Of a stretch of 64,000 bases of DNA, positions 9,207 through 16,918 are shown piece by piece. How positions within the stretch are numbered: the stretch's first letter is position 1; each line of letters opens with the position of its first letter. The notes under the pieces were generated by a model. That model had not been told where the DNA came from, did not search any database, and was given only the letters and a program-made list of their open reading frames with translations. Source of the DNA: an uncultured Prolixibacteraceae bacterium (GTDB taxonomy: Bacteria; Bacteroidota; Bacteroidia; Bacteroidales; Prolixibacteraceae); assembly GCA_937915865.1 (NCBI GenBank), contig CALGIG010000045.1, positions 206,046-270,045 on the forward strand, in the 5' to 3' direction. The position numbers and the translations under genes are program-made.

Positions 9207-10697
9207 ATGAAAATACAAGCTCAAATTGCAATGGTATTAAACCTTGATAAATGTATTGGCTGTCATACCTGTTCAGTTACCTGTAAAAACGTGTGGACAA
9301 CCCGCAAAGGGATGGAATACGCATGGTTTAATAATGTTGAAACTAAACCAGGGCAGGGTTATCCAACCGACTGGGAAAATCAGGAGAAATGGACGGGGGG
9401 CTGGGTGCTTGATAAATCGAGACTCCGTCCGCGTATGGGGAACAAGAAAGGTATCATGAAAAATATTTTTTCAAATCCCTACTTGCCTCAGATTGATGAT
9501 TATTATGAACCATTCACCTTCAACTACAGTATTTTACATTCATCGGCAAAGTTTACTACCCCACCCACTGCCAGGCCTCATTCAATGATTACCGGACTTC
9601 CGATGGAGAAGATTGAGAAAGGTCCAAACTGGGAAGACAATCTGGGCGGCGCATTTGAAGAACGCAGTAAAGAGAAAAACTTTAATGATATTGACAAAGA
9701 GATATTCAGCAAGTTCGAGAATGCCTTCATGATGTATCTGCCACGTTTATGTGAACACTGCCTCAACCCAAGCTGTGTGGCGGCCTGTCCTTCAGGAGCC
9801 ATATACAAGCGCCAGGACGATGGCATCGTGCTCATTGACCAGGATCGTTGCAGGGGATGGCGCCAGTGCGTGAGCGCCTGCCCATATAAAAAAATCTATT
9901 TTAACTGGAAAACAAAACGTTCGGAGAAATGCACGCTGTGTTATCCGAAGATTGAAAACGGCGAACCGACTATCTGTAGCGAAACCTGTGTGGGGAGAAT
10001 CAGGTATATCGGCGTTATGCTTTACGATGCCGAAAGAATCCAGGAATCGGCCTCAACCGAAAATCCGGTTGATTTGTATCAATCCCATATTGATATTTTT
10101 CTTGATCCCAATAATCCTGAAATTATAGCAGAAGCCCATAAGCAAGGGATTCCTGATAATTTTATTGATGCGGCACAAAAATCGCCTGTTTACAAAATGG
10201 CTGTAGAATGGAAAGTGGCTTTCCCACTTCATCCCGAGTACCGAACTTTACCGATGGTTTGGTACACCCCGCCACTCTCCCCCATTCAGGAAGAAGTTGA
10301 AAGTGGGAGGCTGGGCTTCAATGGCATTATTCCTGATGTTGACATGCTGCGTATTCCTGTTAAATATTTAGCCAACATGTTCACTGCAGGCGATGAAAAG
10401 CCGGTAAGGGAAGCCTTGGTGAAGATGCTTGCAATGCGTGCATTCATGAGGGGTAAAACTATTGAAAATAGTGAAGATGAAAGGGTATTGTCAGGTACAG
10501 GTCTGACGGCTGAAATGGTTAACGAAATGTACCGCTACATGGCCATTGCTGATTACGAAGACCGATTTGTAATTCCCATATCACATAAGGAATATGCCTT
10601 TGATACCTTTGGCGATAAGGCCGGATGCGGTTTTAGCGACGGCGAAGGCTGCGGCAGCATGGAAAGTCGTTTGAAAAACTTATTTGGAGGAATGTAA
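9207..10697 (+). CDS. narH: Respiratory nitrate reductase beta subunit NarH
   Basis: The 496-residue electron-transfer subunit carries four Fe-S clusters. Visible cysteine groups are CIGCHTCSVTC (about residues 17-27), CEHCLNPSCVAACP (about 182-195), CRGWRQCVSACP (about 215-226) and CTLCYPKIENGEPTICSETC (about 242-261). The tryptophan in CRGW replaces a cysteine, as in known NarH proteins where it makes one cluster a [3Fe-4S]. It passes electrons from the NarI hemes to NarG. It follows narG by 22 bases, and narJ starts immediately after its stop. Confidence 0.97.
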   Translation: MKIQAQIAMVLNLDKCIGCHTCSVTCKNVWTTRKGMEYAWFNNVETKPGQGYPTDWENQEKWTGGWVLDKSRLRPRMGNKKGIMKNIFSNPYLPQIDDYYEPFTFNYSILHSSAKFTTPPTARPHSMITGLPMEKIEKGPNWEDNLGGAFEERSKEKNFNDIDKEIFSKFENAFMMYLPRLCEHCLNPSCVAACPSGAIYKRQDDGIVLIDQDRCRGWRQCVSACPYKKIYFNWKTKRSEKCTLCYPKIENGEPTICSETCVGRIRYIGVMLYDAERIQESASTENPVDLYQSHIDIFLDPNNPEIIAEAHKQGIPDNFIDAAQKSPVYKMAVEWKVAFPLHPEYRTLPMVWYTPPLSPIQEEVESGRLGFNGIIPDVDMLRIPVKYLANMFTAGDEKPVREALVKMLAMRAFMRGKTIENSEDERVLSGTGLTAEMVNEMYRYMAIADYEDRFVIPISHKEYAFDTFGDKAGCGFSDGEGCGSMESRLKNLFGGM

Positions 10698-10698
10698 A

Positions 10699-11328
10699 AT
10701 GCTGAAAACTTATAAAATAATTTCGCTGTTGATTACTTATCCCAACAAGGAAATTTATGACTTTTTACCCCAGGTAAACTCTTTACTTAAGGAGGAGAAT
10801 TTGTTGAACGCAGACTCCATAACCGGGATAGATGCCTTCATCGTTTTTTTTGCCCAAAAACCACTAACTTTCTGGCAGGAGTACTATGTTCAACTGTTCG
10901 ATTACTCACGTTCTGTTTCTCTTTACCTTTTTGAACATGTACATGGAGATTCAAAAGACCGTGGCCAGGCAATGGTTGACCTGATCGAACTTTACAAGGA
11001 AAATGGATTGCAGATAAACCGGCCGGAATTACCCGACTATCTTCCGGTGTTTCTGGAGTTCCTTGCCATGCAGACACAAGAAAAAGCGATGGATTATTTG
11101 CAGGAGATCATTGATATTGTGGGTTTTATCCACAAAAAGCTGGAAGACAAAGATAATCCATATAAAAATCTTTTATCTGCCATCATACAATTATCTGCCC
11201 AAAAACCCACCAAAGCCAGGATTCAAAAAATGGTTTCCGAAATGCCTGAAATCAGTATTGATGAAGCTTATGAAGAAGAGCCTATAACATTTGGAGACGA
11301 AAACGCTTGTTTAAATTGTAAATCATAA
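10699..11328 (+). CDS. narJ: Nitrate reductase assembly chaperone NarJ
   Basis: About 209 residues, all-helical in character, in the NarJ/TorD chaperone family. The position between narH and narI is diagnostic. I place the start at ATG 10699, one base after the narH stop, because the longer frame opens only with TTG at 10684, inside narH, and the sequence TTTGGAGG before the ATG is a plausible ribosome site. NarJ binds apo-NarG and holds it for molybdenum cofactor and FS0 insertion before membrane docking; it is not part of the final enzyme. The C-terminus is acidic and ends with a CLNC motif of unknown meaning. Confidence 0.93.
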   Translation: MLKTYKIISLLITYPNKEIYDFLPQVNSLLKEENLLNADSITGIDAFIVFFAQKPLTFWQEYYVQLFDYSRSVSLYLFEHVHGDSKDRGQAMVDLIELYKENGLQINRPELPDYLPVFLEFLAMQTQEKAMDYLQEIIDIVGFIHKKLEDKDNPYKNLLSAIIQLSAQKPTKARIQKMVSEMPEISIDEAYEEEPITFGDENACLNCKS

Positions 11329-11333
11329 CGATT

Positions 11334-12029
11334 ATGAACATTTATATCAACAACCTGTTCTTCACCTATTTGCCACACATTGCCATGACTCTTTTCTGGT
11401 TTGGTGTCATCACGCGTATAGTAAAAACATCGAAATCTTTACAAGCTGAATCAAGCCAATTTCTAGCAAAGAAAGGACAACGATGGGGCGGGAACCTGTT
11501 TCATTATGGCATTCTCTTGGTATTCATCGGGCATTTTACGGGCCTTTTTACTCCGGAACACTTTTATCACCTGTTTATGACCACCGAAACGAAAAGGATA
11601 TTGGCTGTTACAATGGGATCTGTTTTTGGCACCGCCGCCGTGGTAGGTATAACAATACTTCTCGTCAGGCGGCTGAAGGATCAACGGATTAGAATAAACA
11701 GTTCAATTGCGGATATCCTTCTGATCGTTTTGCTATTATTTGAAATGGTATTGGGGTTGATCTCTGTAGCCATTTCTGCCGGATCTTCCGTTGAAAACTA
11801 TGCTGCTTTAGGTGAATGGGCGCAAAAAGTTATTACTTTTCAACCAGATGCAGGGGCTGTAATTGCTGGTCACAGCGTTATTTACAAATTGCACATAATA
11901 ACAGGGCTCTTCATTTTTATGATTTTTCCTTACACAAAACTCATGCACATGTTTGTGATGCCGGTTGCTTATTTTTTCAGATCGGGATATCAACTGGTAA
12001 GGCGCGGATTTACAAAACGGCCAGCCTAA
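11334..12029 (+). CDS. narI: Respiratory nitrate reductase gamma subunit NarI (cytochrome b)
   Basis: The 231-residue protein has about five membrane helices and histidines suitable for two b-type hemes: in helix II (HYGILLVFIGH, about residues 55-65) and near the end (HSVIYKLHIITG, about 181-192). It oxidises menaquinol on the periplasmic side and delivers electrons to NarH while anchoring NarGH. It ends the nar operon and is nearly abutted by the convergent minus-strand gene that ends at 12036. No terminator hairpin was seen in the six-base gap. Confidence 0.95.
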   Translation: MNIYINNLFFTYLPHIAMTLFWFGVITRIVKTSKSLQAESSQFLAKKGQRWGGNLFHYGILLVFIGHFTGLFTPEHFYHLFMTTETKRILAVTMGSVFGTAAVVGITILLVRRLKDQRIRINSSIADILLIVLLLFEMVLGLISVAISAGSSVENYAALGEWAQKVITFQPDAGAVIAGHSVIYKLHIITGLFIFMIFPYTKLMHMFVMPVAYFFRSGYQLVRRGFTKRPA

Positions 12030-12035
12030 AGTATC

Positions 12036-12344
12036 TTATATCTGGCCTAAAGCTTCTTTTCCTGACTCTGTAAGGTTCTCGACAGACCACATTGGCTCCC
12101 AAACAAGATTAATATTGACTTCAAAACCGGGATAACAGGATTCAATAAGCTGTTGCGCATCCTCAATGATTAAGCTACCCATCGGGCACCCCGGCGAGGT
12201 AAGCGTTAAATTCACGTCGATTTTATGTTCCGGCTCATTATAAGTCACGCCATAAATTAATCCCAGATCAATAATGTTTACCATTAATTCAGGGTCAACA
12301 ACCCCTTTGAGCAATTCGAAAATATTTTTTTCTTCCGTATTCAT
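12036..12344 (-). CDS. MIP18/DUF59 family metal-sulfur cluster assembly factor (SufT/PaaD-like)
   Basis: 102 residues when started at ATG 12344; a longer frame extends upstream but would overlap the preceding gene and lacks family sequence. The core matches the DUF59 fold: VVDPELMVNIIDLGLIYGV near the N-terminus and LTLTSPGCPMG (about residues 46-56), which includes the conserved cysteine of SufT/PaaD proteins. The family helps mature Fe-S proteins. It lies 7 bases downstream of the heme-copper-oxidase-like gene, so it is co-transcribed with that gene and the DUF2249 genes, and may load clusters in enzymes damaged or demanded under nitrate respiration; that last point is inference. Confidence 0.85.
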   Translation of the reverse strand: MNTEEKNIFELLKGVVDPELMVNIIDLGLIYGVTYNEPEHKIDVNLTLTSPGCPMGSLIIEDAQQLIESCYPGFEVNINLVWEPMWSVENLTESGKEALGQI

Positions 12345-12351
12345 AATACAA

Positions 12352-13629
12352 CTATTTATTTTTTGGTTTGTGAAATATGATTTTGAACAGATTAAAATTA
12401 TAAAGCGCCGCAGACAAAAGCAGGATGGTTCCACCTAAAAACAATATACGAGTGATAGACGCCGAAATTCCGATTAGCAGCAATACAAATCCAATGGCAA
12501 AAAGCCATAACTGAGCGATGGCAATTTTTTCAGAATAAAGGTCTTTCGGTAAGGGCAGTACCACTTTCCCGATCCGCCCCCGGTAAACTTTCAGCCAAAC
12601 AATAAAAGGTAATGTTTTGTATGTTTGTCCCATCACCAGTGAAGTAATAAACCCAATTACAATTGCACTTCCATAAGCCACTGAAAGGGGCGGCGTGAGG
12701 TTGTTCAGGAATTTGAAATTAAACAGAAGAGTGAAAATCAGGAAGAAAGGAATAACCAGTATCAAAAAGGAAAAGGCCGTTTGTTTCATTCCGATATCCA
12801 GTTGTTTTTTCACCCTTTTTGTATAGGCTTCATAAATAAATGACAGGTAACTAAAAATACCCAGAACAACGATTAATGCGCTCAGTATGACACCAAATTT
12901 AATCTGGAAGAACAACGACACAAGTCCTGCAATTAGCCCAATGTTGATGGCGTAATATGCAAGTGTTAACTTTTTGGTATTAACGTGATGTGATACCATA
13001 AACATCGGCAATAATTTGCTGCTGACACCAATAATCAACTGAATAAACCATCCAACAATACCAGCATGGGCATGCAGTTTTAACAGTTCGATTTGCGAAG
13101 TTTTCAGAAATGGGTAAACCTGATTAATGGCCAGGGTCAACCCGGCTAAAACCGTAAATAACAGCCAAATTACCGAAGTAACGATAAAGGTTCTTTCTAT
13201 TATTTTTTTCGTGGACGAGTGTGCCGTAAACAATACATTGGCAACAAACAATCCTACGGCTACAACAACAAATGTTGCCGCAACAAACAGGATAGCGCCA
13301 AACGAAAAATGCCAGAAAGCGAAGGCCAGTAAGATTGTGCCTATTCCCAGCATTATAAATGAAGCTATTGCAAAAGGTTCGCTATATAATTTCACTTCCA
13401 TAATTACCGGAAGCAACTGGTACAAAGCTCCAAAAATAATCATGGTTATCCAACCCAACACCAACAAGTGAGTTATGGCAAGTAATTCAGGATTGAAAAA
13501 ATGTTGAGTGAAAGCCTCAGGATGAAATACGATGAGAAGGGTTACCGCAAACCATGTCAGTCCCCCGAAGGCATAATGAGGAATAACAACTTTGGGAGAT
13601 GGAGCATTTTGGCTGGCTATCTGGTTCAT
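12352..13629 (-). CDS. Heme-copper-oxidase subunit I-like multi-pass membrane protein
   Basis: A 425-residue protein with roughly 12 membrane helices and no recognised soluble domain. Histidines occur in helix contexts reminiscent of CcoN/NorB proteins: ITHLLVLGWITM (about residues 52-63), LHAHAGIVGWF (about 187-197) and SHH (about 218-220). I see this as a stand-alone relative of heme-copper oxidase subunit I or NnrS, but cannot confirm binuclear-centre ligands. Its start codon directly follows the stop of the DUF2249/DUF1858 protein, and a SufT-like gene follows, so the trio is tightly coupled. An NO- or O2-related heme function next to nar genes is an inference. Confidence 0.6.
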   Translation of the reverse strand: MNQIASQNAPSPKVVIPHYAFGGLTWFAVTLLIVFHPEAFTQHFFNPELLAITHLLVLGWITMIIFGALYQLLPVIMEVKLYSEPFAIASFIMLGIGTILLAFAFWHFSFGAILFVAATFVVVAVGLFVANVLFTAHSSTKKIIERTFIVTSVIWLLFTVLAGLTLAINQVYPFLKTSQIELLKLHAHAGIVGWFIQLIIGVSSKLLPMFMVSHHVNTKKLTLAYYAINIGLIAGLVSLFFQIKFGVILSALIVVLGIFSYLSFIYEAYTKRVKKQLDIGMKQTAFSFLILVIPFFLIFTLLFNFKFLNNLTPPLSVAYGSAIVIGFITSLVMGQTYKTLPFIVWLKVYRGRIGKVVLPLPKDLYSEKIAIAQLWLFAIGFVLLLIGISASITRILFLGGTILLLSAALYNFNLFKIIFHKPKNK

Positions 13630-14445
13630 TTATTTATGAATTAGAAGTTTGACATTATTCTCATCCACCTCGGCAATCCATGTTTTGAAATTCCTTTCAG
13701 CCAACTCGGGCAATAAATATTGGGGCACTTTTTTATGATTTACATAGAGTGCACCGTTTTCTTTCAATTCTTCCAACTCTTTTAAAATGGTAACCATAGG
13801 CAGCGGCATCTCCAAATCACGAACATCGATTTCATGAATATCTTTGTTGCAGTTAGCCCTTCTTTCTTCATGTTCTGACACAGAGACCCGGAAAACCAGG
13901 TTGTTGGACTGGGTTTCTTTTTTTGCTTCGGCCACTTTATAAAAATAAGTGTAAACAGCATCTTCTTTTGTTTCGACCAAACTCGCATATCCCCTGGTAT
14001 TCGCTATCTTGATCAGCGGCGTTGGTTCAAACGTATTGATCACCTCCAATGCATACCCATCCTGAAGCCTCATTAATTCGCCCATTATTTCATTAAACGG
14101 GTCTCCGCCTCTTTCCAAAGTTGGCCTGACATCCAACGAGATGACCTTTGACAATTTAATGGCGTTTACTATTTCGGAATTTGCGGATTGCTCTACCTCC
14201 TCTTCTTCCGGAATTGTTTCTCTTTCAATCTCGAAACCTATTTCAGCAAGTGATTTAAAAAGAACCTCAATATCACATTTCCCAATTCGGGCAGCATCTC
14301 CAATACTGGTTCTTGAAGCTAATATTCCGCGGAGTAATGGATTTCTTAATTTACTAAAATGCGGATTGACAGAAACGATAGCATCAATTGTATTTGGGTT
14401 ATCTTTAATAAGAGTTGATATTTTTGTTTGACTGTTAATTTTCAT
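13630..14445 (-). CDS. DUF1858 plus tandem DUF2249 domain protein
   Basis: A soluble 271-residue protein. The first ~75 residues resemble DUF1858 (KISTLIKDNPNTIDAIVS, then NPHF and LRNPLLRG). The middle (about residues 100-170) and the C-terminus (about 200-271) each look like a DUF2249/SirA-like unit, opening with LDVRPTLERGG and IDVRDLEMPLP. These domains recur in bacterial genes linked to denitrification and NO metabolism, but no biochemical function is established that I can name. The stop codon is immediately followed by the start of the membrane protein gene, which argues for a physical or functional pair. Confidence 0.75.
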   Translation of the reverse strand: MKINSQTKISTLIKDNPNTIDAIVSVNPHFSKLRNPLLRGILASRTSIGDAARIGKCDIEVLFKSLAEIGFEIERETIPEEEEVEQSANSEIVNAIKLSKVISLDVRPTLERGGDPFNEIMGELMRLQDGYALEVINTFEPTPLIKIANTRGYASLVETKEDAVYTYFYKVAEAKKETQSNNLVFRVSVSEHEERRANCNKDIHEIDVRDLEMPLPMVTILKELEELKENGALYVNHKKVPQYLLPELAERNFKTWIAEVDENNVKLLIHK

Positions 14446-14471
14446 TTTTCCAGAATTTAATTCTCAAAATT

Positions 14472-14948
14472 TCAAAATCCTCCCCGGGAAATCGAAACAC
14501 CCAGAAAGGCAATAATTAAAGCCAGTAGCAGATTAAGTATTCCAGTCCACCGGGCTAACATTTTTAATCTGTTTCCAGAAGTTTGTTGCATTTCATCAAT
14601 CGATTTCATGCCAAAATAAAAATCATGAATTCCGCTAACCAGCAGCATAACCACAAAAAGCACCAATTTTATACTTAGTAATTTTCCGTAGCTTGTGCTT
14701 GTGAAAAAAGCAATTGTGAATGGCAGTCCCCTGAAATGAAAGTTCAAGACTCCGCTTATAATCAGGATTGTGACCGCAAGCCAACCATAAAACCGGAATT
14801 TAATCCCGGTTTTATGGAGCAGTAATACCCGGTTGGGCTGCTGTTTAATGCCCGGAACCAAAACAAGAGGGATGAACAACATTCCCCCAATCCAAAATGC
14901 TGCGCAAATTACGTGTACGAAGACTGAGATTAAATAAACTGTACTCAT
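14472..14948 (-). CDS. Four-helix membrane protein, CopD-like
   Basis: The 158-residue protein is predicted to have four membrane helices. The opening VFVHVICAAFWIGGMLF with histidine and tryptophan is characteristic of CopD/cytochrome-b561-like small membrane proteins, which bind copper or heme. A copper role would fit the copper-dependent NirK encoded further right, but a heme role is equally possible. It lies 26 bases upstream of the DUF1858/DUF2249 gene on the same strand, in the same likely transcription unit. Confidence 0.6.
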   Translation of the reverse strand: MSTVYLISVFVHVICAAFWIGGMLFIPLVLVPGIKQQPNRVLLLHKTGIKFRFYGWLAVTILIISGVLNFHFRGLPFTIAFFTSTSYGKLLSIKLVLFVVMLLVSGIHDFYFGMKSIDEMQQTSGNRLKMLARWTGILNLLLALIIAFLGVSISRGGF

Positions 14949-15023
14949 AAAATAATCAGATCTTTTGTTGATAAATCTGCAATTGAAGAAAAGAAGTCGC
15001 CCATTCGTCAGTTTTAAATCATT

Positions 15024-15254
15024 TTAGGCCACTTTTAACTTACTAATTTTTACTTGCCAGAACTCCGGCCCTTCCAATAAATACTCCCAGGCAAAAGTCT
15101 CTCCCTTTTCAGCGGTAAACTGATAATAGAGTGGTTTGGGATCATGGTCATTGTGGATAATGAAAGATTCTCCTTCAGCCAAATCCTCATAAGTTTGAAA
15201 AATTGTTGAATGTTTAAATCTCGGTTCGATCTTAGTTACATCTAAAGTTTCCAT
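15024..15254 (-). CDS. Single-domain DUF2249 protein
   Basis: This 76-residue protein is a complete stand-alone DUF2249 domain: it opens LDVTKIEPRFKHSTIF and contains the conserved IIHNDHDPKPLYYQF (about residues 32-46) and WEYLLEGPEFWQVKI near the end. The histidine-rich NDHDPKP block suggests metal binding, but this is not proven. It is the first gene downstream of a very long perfect palindrome at 15306-15345 and has a good -7 promoter element at 15300-15293, so it probably leads the minus-strand unit that includes CopD-like, DUF2249 and heme-copper-like genes. Confidence 0.8.
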   Translation of the reverse strand: METLDVTKIEPRFKHSTIFQTYEDLAEGESFIIHNDHDPKPLYYQFTAEKGETFAWEYLLEGPEFWQVKISKLKVA

Positions 15255-15292
15255 AATTAAATATTTTAAGGTTTCTAAATCTCATTATGCAG

Positions 15293-15345
15293 CAAATGTA
15301 TAAAAATATTCTATAAAAAGACATCAATGTCTTTTTATAGAATAT
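15293..15345 (-). promoter_or_regulatory. Perfect 19-bp-arm palindrome (operator) with -7 element
   Basis: 15306-15345 is a perfect inverted repeat with 19-bp arms and a 2-nt centre. Its core is TAAAAAGAC-N6-GTCTTTTTA, shared with three other sites in the window (16839-16874, 33079-33106, 44404-44429). On the minus strand TACATTTG (15300 down to 15293) fits TAnnTTTG; it lies 39 bases before the DUF2249 start codon. The base of the GTC half-site to the -7 element is 22 nt. A bidirectional terminator is the alternative reading because the arms hold A and T runs. Confidence 0.65.
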
Positions 15346-15434
15346 AAATGGAAACAATTTTTACAGTTACAATCCTGAGAGTCAACAATAATATTAAGCT
15401 TATTTTAAGGATAAAAATGATTCTCCATCTCTAA

Positions 15435-15782
15435 TCATTTCATCAACAGCTCTTTTAGCACAACAGCGTGATTGATTGCCGGGTCTTTGGCTCCGTACAA
15501 TAATGTAACGGCTTCCTTTTTAGCAAGGATCTTCAATCTGTTTAATTCTTTTGCGTTTGCCGTTAATTCTTCACGATACAGGCGTCCAAATTCTTGAAAA
15601 CGTTCCTCCTTATGGTCAAACCACTTACGAAGTTCCGGCGATGGGGCAATTTCCTTGTTCCATTCGTCAAGGCTTGCGTCCTTTTTAGAAACGCCGCGTG
15701 GCCAAAGCCTGTCAACCAGGACACGATAACCATCATCATCAGTGGGTTCATCGTAAATCCGTTTGATTTTAATTTTTCCCAT
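15435..15782 (-). CDS. DUF488 family protein (YeaO-like)
   Basis: The 115-residue protein shows the YeaO/DUF488 signature: KRIYDEPTDDDGYRVLVDR followed by LWPRGVSK (about residues 7-33), and the central KWFDHKEERFQEF. Family members are small cytoplasmic proteins of unsettled function. It lies 14 bases downstream of an AhpD-like gene and probably belongs to the same minus-strand unit, which begins at the palindrome near 16874. Confidence 0.88.
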   Translation of the reverse strand: MGKIKIKRIYDEPTDDDGYRVLVDRLWPRGVSKKDASLDEWNKEIAPSPELRKWFDHKEERFQEFGRLYREELTANAKELNRLKILAKKEAVTLLYGAKDPAINHAVVLKELLMK

Positions 15783-15796
15783 TTCACCTGGTAGTA

Positions 15797-16249
15797 TTAG
15801 GGTGTTTCATACGATCCGGGAACGGTACGAAAACTTATAGCCAACCGGTTCCACCCGTTTATGGCAATAATAGCCATGGTTAAGGCTACAATTTCCGCTT
15901 CATTAAAATATTCACGGGTAGCCTTGTACAACGACTCGGGCACATCGTTTTCTGAAATAAGTGTCAGAGCTTCTGTCCATTCCAAAGCAGCGCGTTCCCG
16001 GTTAGAATAAAATGGAGTTTCGCGCCAGACATTTAAGGCATACAAACGTTGTTCGGTCTCGCCTGCCTTGCGGGCATCCTTTGTGTGCATGTCGAGGCAA
16101 TAGGCACATCTGTTTATTTGTGATGCCCTGGTTTTTACCAACTCGTAAAGCGTGCGTTCAAGCCCCGAACCATGTACATATTTTTCGAGTTCAAGCATAC
16201 CTTTGATCGCGTTTGGCGCTACATCTGAGTAGCTTAACCTTGCTTTCAT
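15797..16249 (-). CDS. Carboxymuconolactone decarboxylase family protein (AhpD-like peroxidase)
   Basis: 150 residues. The central motif NRCAYCLDMHTKDARKAG (about residues 47-64) is the CxxC...H redox motif of AhpD-like alkylhydroperoxidases. The C-terminal half (SENDVPESLYKATREYF and ALTMAIIAINGWNRLAIS) is typical of the subgroup that includes YnjA-like proteins. The CxxC supports thiol-dependent peroxide reduction, although substrates of most members are unknown. Second of three genes in a minus-strand unit with another AhpD-like gene and yeaO. Confidence 0.85.
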   Translation of the reverse strand: MKARLSYSDVAPNAIKGMLELEKYVHGSGLERTLYELVKTRASQINRCAYCLDMHTKDARKAGETEQRLYALNVWRETPFYSNRERAALEWTEALTLISENDVPESLYKATREYFNEAEIVALTMAIIAINGWNRLAISFRTVPGSYETP

Positions 16250-16312
16250 CTTGTAGTATTTTAATAATTTATATTACGGTCTGTTTAACTATTTACTATT
16301 ATTTTCCTTGCA

Positions 16313-16639
16313 TTATTCCATTTCGTCCAGAGCAATTAATGAATGAGCATAAGCGCCTCCCGCCCGCATTTCGGATGCCACCCAGATCGCTTCCATAATT
16401 TCCTCTTTGCTTGCCCCTTTTCGTAGGGCTTGCCTAGTGTGTGACCTGATACAATAGGGACATTGAGTAACATGCGCCACCGCCACAGCGATAAGTTGCT
16501 TTGTTTTTTCCGTAAGCGCTCCTTCTTTAAAAACTGCTTTGCTGAAATTGTACCAGGCTTCCATAACGTCAGGAGCTAAAGCCGTTCTTTTATCGGCAAG
16601 TTCTTTGGTTACTTTTGGGTATAAATTTTCGCTTGTCAT
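16313..16639 (-). CDS. Carboxymuconolactone decarboxylase family protein (short AhpD-like)
   Basis: 108 residues, a compact member of the family with the motif QCPYCIRSHTRQALRKGAS (about residues 57-75), containing the CxxC and following histidine. The C-terminal EEIMEAIWVASEMRAGGAYAH also fits. A small antioxidant or sensor role is likely. Its start lies close behind the GAPDH remnant, which still occupies the promoter-proximal position after the palindrome 16839-16874, so this gene is now the first intact one of that transcript. Confidence 0.85.
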   Translation of the reverse strand: MTSENLYPKVTKELADKRTALAPDVMEAWYNFSKAVFKEGALTEKTKQLIAVAVAHVTQCPYCIRSHTRQALRKGASKEEIMEAIWVASEMRAGGAYAHSLIALDEME

Positions 16640-16655
16640 TTTGTTTTAAATTAAA

Positions 16656-16829
16656 GTTTACTTCACCACCAAATACACCGTAAACACTGTCGCATTCGAA
16701 CAAATATGCTGCAATTTCATTGCACATCAGGTCATTCTCTGCTACGACCTCTAATTCAGGAGTCTCCAGAATCACTTTCAACGAAGCTCTTCCAATTCTG
16801 CCAAAACCGTTAATTGATATTTTTTTCAT
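16656..16829 (-). pseudogene. Glyceraldehyde-3-phosphate dehydrogenase, N-terminal remnant
   Basis: The first 58 codons read as the GAPDH N-terminus: KKISINGFGRIGRASLKVIL carries the NAD-binding GxGxxG (INGFGRIGR), followed by ELEVVAENDL, AAYLFECDSVYGVFGGEV. Homology stops there, and the frame continues only as a shadow of the next gene until a stop at about 16590. More than 80% of a normal ~330-residue GAPDH, including the catalytic cysteine, is missing. A deletion fused its start to the AhpD-like gene. It sits 10 bases after one of the best palindromes in the window. Confidence 0.8.
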
Positions 16830-16838
16830 GATCAACTG

Positions 16839-16874
16839 CTTTCATAAAAAGACAACAATGTCTTTTTATGAAAG
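16839..16874. promoter_or_regulatory. Palindromic operator upstream of the GAPDH remnant
   Basis: An inverted repeat with 16-bp perfect arms (CTTTCATAAAAAGACA and its complement) and a 4-nt centre. The core is TAAAAAGAC-N6-GTCTTTTTA, identical to the sites near 15325 and 33092. It lies between the 3' end of aconitase and the ATG of the GAPDH remnant; no TAnnTTTG was found at the 20-nt offset used by the sites at 33079 and 44404. A terminator for aconitase is an alternative. Confidence 0.6.
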
Positions 16875-16918
16875 TTCAAATAATCTGTATTCAGAAATAT
16901 TTGTTAACACAGAGGTAT

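Noticed and set aside
12345..12434. Longer start for the SufT-like gene
   Set aside because: The extra 30 codons overlap the end of the upstream gene and are not family-like; ATG 12344 gives a normal DUF59 length.
15306..15345. Palindrome as a plain bidirectional terminator
   Set aside because: Possible at this site, but the same core occurs between divergent genes at 33079 and 44404 where no terminator is needed, and it overlaps promoters there.
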